From contig OZ006973.1 of the NCBI GenBank assembly GCA_963931085.1, forward strand, positions 1,550,001 to 1,614,000: a DNA stretch of 64,000 nucleotides. Reading direction: 5' to 3'. Every line of letters starts with the position of its first letter. Position 1 is the stretch's first letter. This document shows, piece after piece, positions 53,865 through 62,952 of the stretch. The notes beneath the pieces were generated by a model. It was not told the origin of the DNA. It saw nothing but the letters and a program-made list of their open reading frames with translations, and searched no databases. A program made the position numbers and the translations under genes. The stretch is from UMGS1994 sp944386155. GTDB lineage: Bacteria > Bacillota > Clostridia > TANB77 > CAG-508.

Positions 53865-54932
53865 TTATTTTTTATCATCATCTAAAAAATCTTTATATCT
53901 TTTAGCAACTTTTGTTTTAATTCTTCCTTTTTTCATTTTATTACTTTGAATAACTTTTATATCAACATCATAAACTTCTTTAATTTTTTCTATATTGCTT
54001 CTTTTATATCCTACAATATTATTAACATCTTGTGGATTTGCAATTATTTCTACTTCTTTTACTTTATTTTCATAAGATTTTATTTTTTCTGAAATTACAT
54101 CATACATCATTTCTGTATCTACTAGCTGTCTAAAAGATTCATGATATGGTCCTGCTACTACTTCACTTGCAACATTTTTATTTGGATCTGATATTGTATC
54201 TGTACTTTGAAGTCCTATTCTAATTACAGTAATCTTCTTTTTATCAAAGAAATAACATAATTCTTTACATCTACTTACAGCTTGGTTTACTTCTAGTGGT
54301 TCATATTCACCATTTTTATAATCCTCTAAAAGAGCTGTTCCTTTAATTACAAGTACAGGATAAATTCTAACAATTTTAGGTTTTAATTTTGCTAAATCTT
54401 TTGCAGTATTTAATTCATCTAAAAGTGTACTTTCTGGAAGTCCAACCATCATTTGATGTCCTAATGTAAATCTATATTTTCTAATTAATTTAGATGCTTT
54501 TTTCACATCTTCAAAAGTATGTCCTCTTTTTACTTTAGAAAGGATATAATCATTACTTGATTGAACTCCAAGTTCTATTGTTTTTACATGATATTTTTTA
54601 AGCATTTTTAATATATCTTTACTAATATAATCTGGTCTTGTAGAACATCTTATTGAATTTACTTTTTTTCTTTTTATATATGGCTGTACTGCTTCTAAAA
54701 GTTCAATTTGTTTCTCTTTAGGAATTCCTGTAAAACTGCCACCAAAAAAAGCAACTTCAACATAATTTTCTTTATCTTTAAAATTACTTAAATACATATC
54801 TATTGTATCTTTAACATCTTTTGGAGTTACTTCTTTTATTTGTCCGCTAATAGATTTTTGATTACAAAAAGAACAATCATTCTTGCAACCTAGATGTGGT
54901 ACAAATATTGGTATAATATATTCTTTTTTCAT
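53865..54932 (-). CDS. Elp3-like radical SAM protein
   Basis: A 355-residue enzyme with the Cys triad CKNDCSFCNQ for a 4Fe-4S cluster at residues 16-23. The TIM-barrel motifs VAFFGGSFTGIP, SIRCSTRPDYI and IELGVQSSNDYIL follow. It resembles the Elp3/MiaB/NifB radical SAM set, without the acetyltransferase domain. Genes of this type lie between rnc and smc in many Clostridia; here rnc is immediately upstream (11-base gap). No smc follows. The likely role is in tRNA modification or an unknown step. GGAG ribosome site. Confidence 0.85.
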   Translation of the reverse strand: MKKEYIIPIFVPHLGCKNDCSFCNQKSISGQIKEVTPKDVKDTIDMYLSNFKDKENYVEVAFFGGSFTGIPKEKQIELLEAVQPYIKRKKVNSIRCSTRPDYISKDILKMLKKYHVKTIELGVQSSNDYILSKVKRGHTFEDVKKASKLIRKYRFTLGHQMMVGLPESTLLDELNTAKDLAKLKPKIVRIYPVLVIKGTALLEDYKNGEYEPLEVNQAVSRCKELCYFFDKKKITVIRIGLQSTDTISDPNKNVASEVVAGPYHESFRQLVDTEMMYDVISEKIKSYENKVKEVEIIANPQDVNNIVGYKRSNIEKIKEVYDVDIKVIQSNKMKKGRIKTKVAKRYKDFLDDDKK

Positions 54933-54943
54933 GATTCTCCTTT

Positions 54944-55612
54944 CTACATGTTAGTTAATGCATTTTTTGCAGCATCCATTTCTGCTTGTTTTTTATTTTT
55001 TCCCATACCTTCAGCAAGTTTCTTATTATCACATACAACTTCAACTATAAAAACTTTTTCATGATCTGGACCTAGTTCTTTTAATACATTATACTTAATT
55101 GAAACATCTCCATGAACTTGAAGTTTTTCTTGAAGTACAGTTTTATAATCTTTATCTCCGACATGCTTTGTAGATTCATCTATATATTCTCTTAAATTGT
55201 CAATTATAAATTTTTCGGAATTTTCTAATGAACTATCTAAATATATAGCTGCAATCAAAGCCTCAACAGCATCAGACAAAATTGCTTCTTTGCTATTTTT
55301 AGAAGCTCTTTCACTTTTACCTAAATATAAAAAATCACTAAAATTATGCCTTTTAGCAATTACAAATAAACTCTTTTCACAAACTACATTTGCTCTAACT
55401 TTAGTCATTTCTCCTTCAGATAAATTAGTATAATTATTATATAAAAATTTACTAACTACAAACTCTAAAATACTATCTCCTAAATACTCTAACTTTTCAT
55501 TACTGTCTACTTTATTTTCATAAGCATATGATGTGTGAGTTAAAGATTTTTTTAGCAAATTCCTATTGTTAAATTTATACCCTATATTTGCTTCAAATTG
55601 CTCTAAATTCAT
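54944..55612 (-). CDS. rnc: Ribonuclease III
   Basis: Double-strand-specific endoribonuclease for rRNA and mRNA processing. The 222-residue protein has the signature NEKLEYLGDSILEFV with catalytic Glu and Asp, a second acidic cluster DAVEALIAAIYLD near 115, and a C-terminal dsRNA-binding domain (about 152-222, GKNKKQAEMDAAKNAL). All key residues are present. Usual neighbours acpP and plsX precede it. GGAGG ribosome site. Length is standard. It ends 11 bases before the radical SAM gene. Confidence 0.97.
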   Translation of the reverse strand: MNLEQFEANIGYKFNNRNLLKKSLTHTSYAYENKVDSNEKLEYLGDSILEFVVSKFLYNNYTNLSEGEMTKVRANVVCEKSLFVIAKRHNFSDFLYLGKSERASKNSKEAILSDAVEALIAAIYLDSSLENSEKFIIDNLREYIDESTKHVGDKDYKTVLQEKLQVHGDVSIKYNVLKELGPDHEKVFIVEVVCDNKKLAEGMGKNKKQAEMDAAKNALTNM

Positions 55613-55674
55613 TTTTTCACCTCCAACACATAAAATTATATACCTTTACCTAAAAAAAAGCAAATATCCTAAAA

Positions 55675-55705
55675 TAAAAATAATCACCTAGCAATCTAGG
55701 TGACT
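55675..55705 (-). terminator. Terminator or attenuator between acpP and rnc
   Basis: TCACCTAG (55684-55691) and CTAGGTGA (55696-55703) form an 8-base stem with a 4-base loop; ATTATTTTTATTTT follows on the minus strand. It would cut most acpP transcripts before rnc. Confidence 0.85.
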
Positions 55706-55724
55706 ACTTTTATTAAAGCATATA

Positions 55725-55964
55725 TTATACGTTTTCTTTAATATATTCTACAACGTCTCCTACTGTTGCAACTTTTTCAGCGTCAGCGTCTGGTATTTCT
55801 ATATCAAACTCTTCTTCAAGAGCCATTACTAATTCAACTATATCTAAAGAATCAGCTCCTAAGTCATCTATGAAAGATGCTTCCATTGTTACAGATGCTT
55901 CTGCAACACCAAGTTGTTCAACAATAATTCCTTTTACTTTTTCAAAAACTTCTTCAGTACTCAT
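55725..55964 (-). CDS. acpP: Acyl carrier protein
   Basis: Carries growing fatty acyl chains on phosphopantetheine. The 79-residue acidic protein contains GADSLDIVELVMALE, in which the serine is the prosthetic-group site (residue 39 or so). Length and charge are typical. It follows plsX by 78 bases. A very good GGGGAGG ribosome site fits the high expression expected. The transcript is cut by a terminator before rnc. Confidence 0.97.
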   Translation of the reverse strand: MSTEEVFEKVKGIIVEQLGVAEASVTMEASFIDDLGADSLDIVELVMALEEEFDIEIPDADAEKVATVGDVVEYIKENV

Positions 55965-56042
55965 TAGTACACCTCCCCTTTAAATTTATAACTTGTTTGT
56001 ATTATTATTAGTCTATGTATTATAAAATGTCAAGCATATTTT

Positions 56043-57068
56043 TTAATTTTTATTTAAATTTTCAAACTCTTCTATCATTTTGTCTACAGCTTTGTTTTTT
56101 ACAAATTTTTCAGCTTGTTTAATTGTAAACTCAAATAATATTTCATCACTACTTCCATGAGCTTTTACAACTGGTTTTTTTACTCCTAAAAATAAAGCTC
56201 CACCATAAGACTTATAATCCATTGCTTTTTGAAGTCCTTTTATAGCTGGAAGTGATGGAATAGCTGCAATCTTAGTTACAATATTTTTCAAGAAATTTTC
56301 TTTTAGGCTTACTTTTACAAGTCTACCTACTCCTTCTACTGCTTTTAAGAATATATTTCCTGTAAATCCATCTGTTACTATTGCATCTACATTTCCTGAA
56401 AAAGCATCTCTTCCTTCTATATTTCCAATAAAATTAATTCCAAGCTCAGGTGATTTTTCCTTTAATAATTTATATGATTCTTTTGTTAAATCATTACCTT
56501 TTGTTTCTTCTGTTCCTATGTTTAGCAATCCTATTGCTGGTTTTTCAATACCAAATGTATTTCTTAAATAAATTGATGACATTTGTGCAAATTGTAATAA
56601 ATTAATTGGTTTACAATTCGTATTCGCACCAGAATCAATTAATAAAAGTTGACTATGGTATGCTGGAAGAATTCCAGCTAATGCTGGTCTATCTATTCCT
56701 CTAATTCTTCCAACTAATAGTGTTGCACCTGTAAGCAAAGCTCCAGAATTACCAGCAGAGATAAATACATCTCCTTCTCCTTCTTTAAGCATTTTAAATC
56801 CAACTACCATTGAAGAATCTTTTTTATGCTTTATTGCATGTGTTGGAATATCTTCCATTTCTATTGTTTCTGTTGTATGTTTTATTTTTAGTCTTTCTGA
56901 AATATCTTCTAATTCTTTTCCGTAATATTCTTTTACTTTTTCTCTAATTATATTCTCATTTCCTACAAGAATTACTTCTGCTTCGATTTGATTAATTGCT
57001 CTTACAGCACCTTTAATAGTTGCCTCTGGAGCATTATCTCCTCCCATTGCATCTAAAAGTATTTTCAT
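56043..57068 (-). CDS. plsX: Phosphate acyltransferase PlsX
   Basis: Makes acyl-phosphate from acyl-ACP, the first step of phospholipid synthesis in Gram-positives. The 341 residues start MKILLDAMGGDNAPEATIKG and have the conserved FISAGNSGALLTGATLLVGR and NIGTEETKGN motifs, then VTDGFTGNIFLKAVEGV near 222. Length is normal. acpP follows; the plsX-acpP-rnc order is conserved in Bacillota. fapR and fabD, its other frequent neighbours, are absent upstream. AGGGGG ribosome site. Confidence 0.97.
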   Translation of the reverse strand: MKILLDAMGGDNAPEATIKGAVRAINQIEAEVILVGNENIIREKVKEYYGKELEDISERLKIKHTTETIEMEDIPTHAIKHKKDSSMVVGFKMLKEGEGDVFISAGNSGALLTGATLLVGRIRGIDRPALAGILPAYHSQLLLIDSGANTNCKPINLLQFAQMSSIYLRNTFGIEKPAIGLLNIGTEETKGNDLTKESYKLLKEKSPELGINFIGNIEGRDAFSGNVDAIVTDGFTGNIFLKAVEGVGRLVKVSLKENFLKNIVTKIAAIPSLPAIKGLQKAMDYKSYGGALFLGVKKPVVKAHGSSDEILFEFTIKQAEKFVKNKAVDKMIEEFENLNKN

Positions 57069-57121
57069 TGTTTAGCCCCCTAGTACATTTAAATATACAA
57101 TTATTTTATTATGCACACTAA

Positions 57122-57178
57122 AAAAAATCAATAGTAATTTTAGAAAATAAATTATATTTAAAATCCAAAATTACTATT
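57122..57178 (-). terminator. Terminator between the giant transglutaminase-like gene and plsX
   Basis: AATAGTAATTTT (minus, 57167-57178) pairs with AAAATTACTATT (57130-57141) around a 25-base loop; GATTTTTTTTAG follows. Confidence 0.8.
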
Positions 57179-57292
57179 AAATGTATTTATATATATTAAA
57201 TAATTTTTTTAATTTTGTCAACTATTAAAAATTGCTTAATTTCATTAAGAAAATCCACATTATACACTAAAAAATAATATAAATTTAAGAAG

Positions 57293-60200
57293 TTATCTTT
57301 CGTCTCCTGATTGTCTTCTATACTCTCTTCTTGATTTAGGAAGATCTCTAGTTCCTTCATCATCAAAAGTATATTCTCTCGTTTGTCTTTTATTTCTTTT
57401 TTTGTCTGTATTTGTCTTTCTTGCATTTTCAGCAACATCTAAAGCTGTATCAGCAATAATAGCTCCTTTTAAAATATCTCCAATCACTTCTGTACTCCTT
57501 TCCACAGTAGGATTTATTACAGTTTCATTTACAGTTTTTACTGTATCTACAGTCTTTGATACAGTTTCATAATGACCTTCAACGTCAACTACTGTTTTTA
57601 TAATATCATCTACTTTAACTCTTTCAGTTATTCCTGGGACTAAATCAGAAAGTTTAGTCCAGAATCTATCACCAACTGCAACATATAGATTACTTAATGT
57701 ATCTACATCTACTGTTCCATCATTTACATCATTTACCAACTCATCTACTGTTATATTTTGTCTTAATACTCCAGAATCTAGCATATCTGCTGCGAAAGTA
57801 CCATCTGTTAATGTTGGAGCCCTTAGTCCGGCAGTATCAGATAATCCATGTCCTCCGCTTCCAACTGAATTAAATATCGCAGTAATTTTTTCATCTCCAG
57901 ATAAAGTATAAACTTCTGGCAATCTTTCTCCTCCATATACTGAATAAAATCCTGTAACCTGCTTTCCACTGTTTGAAGCCATAAGTTCATCAAGTGTTCT
58001 CGACTTATTGATAACATCATCATATACTGGCATAGTCTCTGTTTTATATGTTGTAGGTACCCATTCTTCTGTTGTTATAGTTTCAGTAGATGGAACTTCA
58101 ACTTGTCTTGTTATTTTATTATGTTCTAAAATCCAATCATGAATTTTAGGTCCAATATATTTTACAGCTAATCCTTTTGCAAAACCTTTAATTACAGTAG
58201 TTCTTAATGTATTTACTTCTTTACTTGCAATAGCATGTTGCTTGTCATCTACTGCATCTGTTTGCTCTGAAGCAATAGGACCATTATTTACTAAAGAATT
58301 TAAATTATCTCTTGCATTTTGCAAACTATTTCTTTTAGAAGTAATTGCATTTTCTACATCTATTCTATTTGAAGCTCCTGGATTTCTCCTTAAAGAATCT
58401 TCTAGTCTTCTTATCTGTATTTCAAATTCTCTTATCTGAGTATTTAATGCATTTATTAATACTGCGTTTCTCTCTTGAGAAATAATATTTTGCTTAATAT
58501 CTGCAGCTCCTGCTCTTAAGACAGCTTCATTTCCTTCTTTAGCTCTAAATAAAGCTTTAAATCTTGCTTCTATTGCATTTCTAAATGGATGTCTTACAGG
58601 ATTTACACTTGCAGGATTAGGAGATGATGCTCTTAATCTTTCTGTTTCATCTTCGTCTCTTTGCCTTGCAATATCAGCAAAATAATCTCTTCTAGCTACC
58701 ATTCTATGATAAACATTATTTTTATATGGAGAAGCATCTCTTCCTCTTGTAATTAATCTATGTAACGGTTGAGCAACATTTCTTCCTATAAATCTGTATA
58801 CTGGTGCAAAAACGTTTCTTACAAATATTCCGGCATTTAATACTACTCTTCCAGCATTTCTTAGTAGTCCTGTTTGTCTTGGGATATATGGCATAGTTTC
58901 ACCATACTTCCCAAGTGTTGCTAAATCACTTTGCGTATATTCGTGTTGATTAAATGTATGATTTCTAGTTTCTATATATTCTTTATCATTATCATATGTA
59001 TGACTTGTTCCATTATATACAGATGTATCTCCTGCATCAAATCTTGTCATTCTTTCAAGTGCAGATTTATATCCATCTAAAAGTAAGAATTTTTCATCAT
59101 CTTCTCTTTCAGGATAATCTCTAATTGTTCTATATGTTATTCCACCACTTGTAGTATCAATCTCATTTGATTTAAATCTTTCAGATCTTTCTAGATACTC
59201 TCTTTCATAATCTTTATCTCCATAGAATTTAGCAAGCATATCATCTCTTCTTCTTAGATATTCGTTTTCAATTCTATCATTATCTAAAGTATAAGTTAAA
59301 CTAGGATCAGATGGTATATCTATTTCTTGAGCTGTAAAATCAAATCTTTTTGAAGAAGCTCTATTTATTGCATCTTGAAGTACGGCTCTATCATAATCAT
59401 CTCTTTCTACATTCTCTAAGTTTTGTGTAAATACTTCTTCGTGCCTAATAAAATTATTTTGCCCTAAAAGCATCCATCTAAAATCATCTCGTGATGATGT
59501 AGCACGACCTTTTTTAGCATCCCATGTTAAATCAGTATTGTACCATTTTCCATTACCATGCTCATCTTTTATTTCGACTTGATTCCATGCATGACCTGTA
59601 TTATCATTTCCTGTTTCACAATTTCCTGTTACAAGTCTTGATCTTATTCCTACTAAAGAAAGAGCATTTCTTAAAATATCAGCATATCCTGCACAAACAG
59701 TTTTTCCCTCTATAATACCTTCTTTAAGATTTCTGCACTCATTTATTCTTCTAGAATAATATAAAGCACTTGTTTTATCATCATGTCTTATTGCATCATG
59801 GTCATAAGAAATTGAATCTGCAAGTCTAGTATAAATAGTCGTAAATTTATCTAAATCTGAATCAGCTGGATTAATTCCTCTTACAACCCTATCTAATGTA
59901 TCTCTAATATATATATACTCTGCTTGTGAATATGAATCTATTTGATAACTCCAATTATCAAAATTATCATCTAAAATTTGTACTCCAGAAATATTCATTC
60001 CCACATTATTCATTCTTCTTGACAAATCTCTAAGAGTAACACTATCTAGTTCTGATACATCTTTAATTTTTACTCTTACATCCTGCGGAATGACTTTTCC
60101 CGAATTTAATAAATGTTCTATCTGAGGAATTGTAAGTAATAAATTAGCATCTTGAAGATAAGATCTTGTAAAATCTGTAGAATCAATTTCTGATTCATTT

Positions 60201-62146
60201 TCAATCATTATTGGATTTTCTTTAATTTTTAAGTTACCTCTTATAATCTCTGCATCTTTTATATAATATGGAGCTTTATTCATAGACCACATTAATCTAT
60301 CAACAGCATCATCTTTTGTAGTTGTATTTCTATCACCCTTAGCTATTCCTGAATCAAAATAAATTTTCTTTAAAAACTCAAAAGATTCATCAGAAATGTC
60401 TGGTGCATTTATTATTTGGTTTCTTATTCCAGTATTATTATTTAGATAATATATTAAATATGGATTAGTTCTATAAAAATTCTCTACTCTTTCTATATCA
60501 TTAACACCTAAATCATTACTCATTAAATTAAGTAATCCAAGTCTTCCATCAAAGTTTTCTAATCCATCTATATCATTTACTTGTGAATTAGTAATATTCA
60601 CCATTACAAGATTAGAATTTACAGAAAGTTCTCTTAATATTTTTCTATCATGTAAATGCTGACCATTTATCGTAATATCATGTAATGTACATGATGGATA
60701 AATAGTACTCATAAACTGATTAAATTCACTATCAGAAATACTATTTATTTCTAAAATTGGAATAGAATCTAATCCACTAACAGAAGAGATATTTTCTGTT
60801 CTTCCACCTCTTAATATAATCTTTCTTAAAGCAGGTAATCTCTCTACATCTACATTTATTAAGTTTATTCCTTCAAAAGAAATAGCTTCAATATTATCTG
60901 ATAACTTAGTACCAAAGTTTGGTATTTGAATAGCTGAACTTGGATCTGTATTTCTAAATGCTATTGTTTGATATTCTTTTTTACCATCTATTCTATAATT
61001 ATTATTTGATATTTTTGGTACTTTTGATAAATCAATATCAAAATCTTCTGCTATATTACTTGAAATAGTTAAAGTTATTGGATAATATCTTGCATACTCG
61101 CTATTTGATTGAACTTCATAAATTTTATCTACTACTTCTTGTAAATCAACATGACTTCCTGTTTCATTAGAAATATCTATTTTACTTAATATTTCAGGAT
61201 AATATGTAGCAATTTCTTCTAACTCTATTTTTAAATCATCATAACTAGTATCAGTAACATTAATTTTAAGTTCTGGTAATTCTTTTTTTAGAGTCTCCTC
61301 TGTAATTTCATTTCCTTCAAAAATTCCAGAAAGCTCTTTACTCTTTATCTCAACTTTTTTTCTTTCTTCAGGAACAGGTGGGATAATTTCATCTTCCTTA
61401 TTTACTTTATTTTCCTCATTATTTTGTCTATCTATATATGAAAGGACACTATCTATTGCTTTATTTATCTCTTCCCTAGGTAAAAATCTATCTGAAGATG
61501 TCTCTACCATATCTGTTTTATGTTCTGGCATATAATAAAACTCTGGATTAGATAAGAAATTCATAAATACAGGAGTTTCATTAATATTATTATTAAAAAA
61601 CTCATCCGAATCCTTTGCCAAATCTAAAGGATAGTATATATTTCCTATCTGAATTTCATTCCATGCATCAAAATTACTATTATAAATATATTTACATGGA
61701 ATTCCATTTCTTCTCATTGCTTCATAAAAAATAGAAGCAAGACCTGCAGAATCTGTTTTATTACCAATAAGAGCAGATAAATCATATGATGCTTTATTTT
61801 TCTCTAAATCACTTCGTGGAATTTGCTGAAACATTTTATAGAAATATATAGCTTTTTCTATATTGCTCCACTCAGGATTCATTCTTCTTTCAATTTCATT
61901 AAATTCATTTATTAAATCAATAAATGCTTCTTTTGTATATGTTAATAATTTTCTTCCTGATGATTTTTCGTACTCTTGAATATCGTTATCAGGATTAATT
62001 CTTATAATACAGTCATCACTTAATTCTCTTATTAAATTTATATTTTGATTTTTAGTAGAGCTAAATTCTACTATTACTGGTGCTATACTATTAATTTCTT
62101 TTATATCTTCTACTCTGATATTTCCTTTAATACGGATTAATTTCAT
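57293..62146 (-). CDS. Very large protein with two transglutaminase-like domains and leucine-rich segment
   Basis: A 1617-residue protein without signal peptide or clear membrane segment. Domain order: a degenerate transglutaminase fold (about 90-205; the catalytic Cys and His positions read Ser and Asp), a Pro/Glu linker, a leucine-rich part (about 390-580), then a complete transglutaminase core with Cys in KTVCAGYADILRNAL (near 817), His in TGHAWNQVEI (near 854) and Asp in NTDLTWD (near 872). The C-terminal 700 residues are Arg/Asp-rich with a coiled coil (about 1235-1260) and no known domain. ATG at 62146 has a GGAG site, the same leader as the next gene upstream. A large intracellular peptidase or cross-linker is possible. 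The lack of export signals argues against a wall enzyme. Confidence 0.75.
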   Translation of the reverse strand: MKLIRIKGNIRVEDIKEINSIAPVIVEFSSTKNQNINLIRELSDDCIIRINPDNDIQEYEKSSGRKLLTYTKEAFIDLINEFNEIERRMNPEWSNIEKAIYFYKMFQQIPRSDLEKNKASYDLSALIGNKTDSAGLASIFYEAMRRNGIPCKYIYNSNFDAWNEIQIGNIYYPLDLAKDSDEFFNNNINETPVFMNFLSNPEFYYMPEHKTDMVETSSDRFLPREEINKAIDSVLSYIDRQNNEENKVNKEDEIIPPVPEERKKVEIKSKELSGIFEGNEITEETLKKELPELKINVTDTSYDDLKIELEEIATYYPEILSKIDISNETGSHVDLQEVVDKIYEVQSNSEYARYYPITLTISSNIAEDFDIDLSKVPKISNNNYRIDGKKEYQTIAFRNTDPSSAIQIPNFGTKLSDNIEAISFEGINLINVDVERLPALRKIILRGGRTENISSVSGLDSIPILEINSISDSEFNQFMSTIYPSCTLHDITINGQHLHDRKILRELSVNSNLVMVNITNSQVNDIDGLENFDGRLGLLNLMSNDLGVNDIERVENFYRTNPYLIYYLNNNTGIRNQIINAPDISDESFEFLKKIYFDSGIAKGDRNTTTKDDAVDRLMWSMNKAPYYIKDAEIIRGNLKIKENPIMIENESEIDSTDFTRSYLQDANLLLTIPQIEHLLNSGKVIPQDVRVKIKDVSELDSVTLRDLSRRMNNVGMNISGVQILDDNFDNWSYQIDSYSQAEYIYIRDTLDRVVRGINPADSDLDKFTTIYTRLADSISYDHDAIRHDDKTSALYYSRRINECRNLKEGIIEGKTVCAGYADILRNALSLVGIRSRLVTGNCETGNDNTGHAWNQVEIKDEHGNGKWYNTDLTWDAKKGRATSSRDDFRWMLLGQNNFIRHEEVFTQNLENVERDDYDRAVLQDAINRASSKRFDFTAQEIDIPSDPSLTYTLDNDRIENEYLRRRDDMLAKFYGDKDYEREYLERSERFKSNEIDTTSGGITYRTIRDYPEREDDEKFLLLDGYKSALERMTRFDAGDTSVYNGTSHTYDNDKEYIETRNHTFNQHEYTQSDLATLGKYGETMPYIPRQTGLLRNAGRVVLNAGIFVRNVFAPVYRFIGRNVAQPLHRLITRGRDASPYKNNVYHRMVARRDYFADIARQRDEDETERLRASSPNPASVNPVRHPFRNAIEARFKALFRAKEGNEAVLRAGAADIKQNIISQERNAVLINALNTQIREFEIQIRRLEDSLRRNPGASNRIDVENAITSKRNSLQNARDNLNSLVNNGPIASEQTDAVDDKQHAIASKEVNTLRTTVIKGFAKGLAVKYIGPKIHDWILEHNKITRQVEVPSTETITTEEWVPTTYKTETMPVYDDVINKSRTLDELMASNSGKQVTGFYSVYGGERLPEVYTLSGDEKITAIFNSVGSGGHGLSDTAGLRAPTLTDGTFAADMLDSGVLRQNITVDELVNDVNDGTVDVDTLSNLYVAVGDRFWTKLSDLVPGITERVKVDDIIKTVVDVEGHYETVSKTVDTVKTVNETVINPTVERSTEVIGDILKGAIIADTALDVAENARKTNTDKKRNKRQTREYTFDDEGTRDLPKSRREYRRQSGDER

Positions 62147-62183
62147 TTTCTTCTCCATTTATTCTTATATTTTATTTTTACTA

Positions 62184-62819
62184 CTATCTACCTAAAGTAT
62201 CATATAATTCTAAGTTTTCTTTATGTGAATATACAGTATTAGGATTAACATTTACATCTTCTACTTTTACTCCATCGCTATCATATAAAATAGAACCATC
62301 TAAAACGACTCTCTTTAGATTTAGAAAATCTGATAAGTCTCTTATTCCATAAATTCTTGAACTTAATAAATTTAATATTTTTGCTTTTTCAATATTAATA
62401 CATTTAAAAGGAATATTTGATCCGATAATCTCTACAACTTCTAAAGGTGGATACTTAAATGGAATTTCTCTACATCCCTTTATTCGTAATTTCAAGTTTG
62501 GATTTACATCTTTAAAATCAATTTCATCAAAAGAACAATCTGTAAATTCTAAAGAACGTAAATTTCTATTTTTTAAAATTTTATCCACAATTTCTTGAGA
62601 TATGTGGAAATCTGAGATGCCGAGAATTTCTAAAGATGGGAAAAAAGATAACATATCTAAGTCTATATCTGATCTGCTACCATCAAACCTTTTTCCACCT
62701 AAATTAATTTCTCTTATTTCTTGAATATCTTCTTCTGTAACATGATTAAAATCCATTTTACATGATTTAACAGCAATTAATCTTCTTAAATCTTCACTTT
62801 TTATTTCTTCTAATTTCAT
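62184..62819 (-). CDS. Leucine-rich-repeat-like protein
   Basis: A 211-residue protein with repeated hydrophobic strands spaced about 22-24 residues: FFPSLEILGISDFHIS, NRNLRSLEFTDCSFDEIDF, PPLEVVEIIGSNI, KILNLLSSRIYGI, NLKRVVLDGSIL. This spacing is that of leucine-rich repeats. There is no signal or anchor. Similar repeats occur in the large protein downstream (38-base gap), with the same GGAGAAGAAAA leader, so these two are likely one operon and may share an interaction partner. Unknown function. Confidence 0.7.
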   Translation of the reverse strand: MKLEEIKSEDLRRLIAVKSCKMDFNHVTEEDIQEIREINLGGKRFDGSRSDIDLDMLSFFPSLEILGISDFHISQEIVDKILKNRNLRSLEFTDCSFDEIDFKDVNPNLKLRIKGCREIPFKYPPLEVVEIIGSNIPFKCINIEKAKILNLLSSRIYGIRDLSDFLNLKRVVLDGSILYDSDGVKVEDVNVNPNTVYSHKENLELYDTLGR

Positions 62820-62897
62820 TTTTCTTCTCCTACAATATAATTAATATTATACATTATTTTCTAACTTTTAACAATATTTTATGTAAATTAATTAGTG

Positions 62898-62934
62898 CAA
62901 AAAAAAAAAAGACACTTTATAAAAGTGTCTTTTC
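62898..62934 (-). terminator. Terminator after tuf
   Basis: AAAGACACTTTT (minus) pairs with AAAGTGTCTTT (62908-62920 and 62922-62934), followed by a run of 12 T on the minus strand. Confidence 0.9.
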
Positions 62935-62952
62935 TCTATTTTAAAGAATAAA

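Noticed and set aside
55675..55705. Hairpin after acpP as a riboswitch
   Set aside because: Short perfect stem with T-rich tail fits a simple terminator; no further structure.
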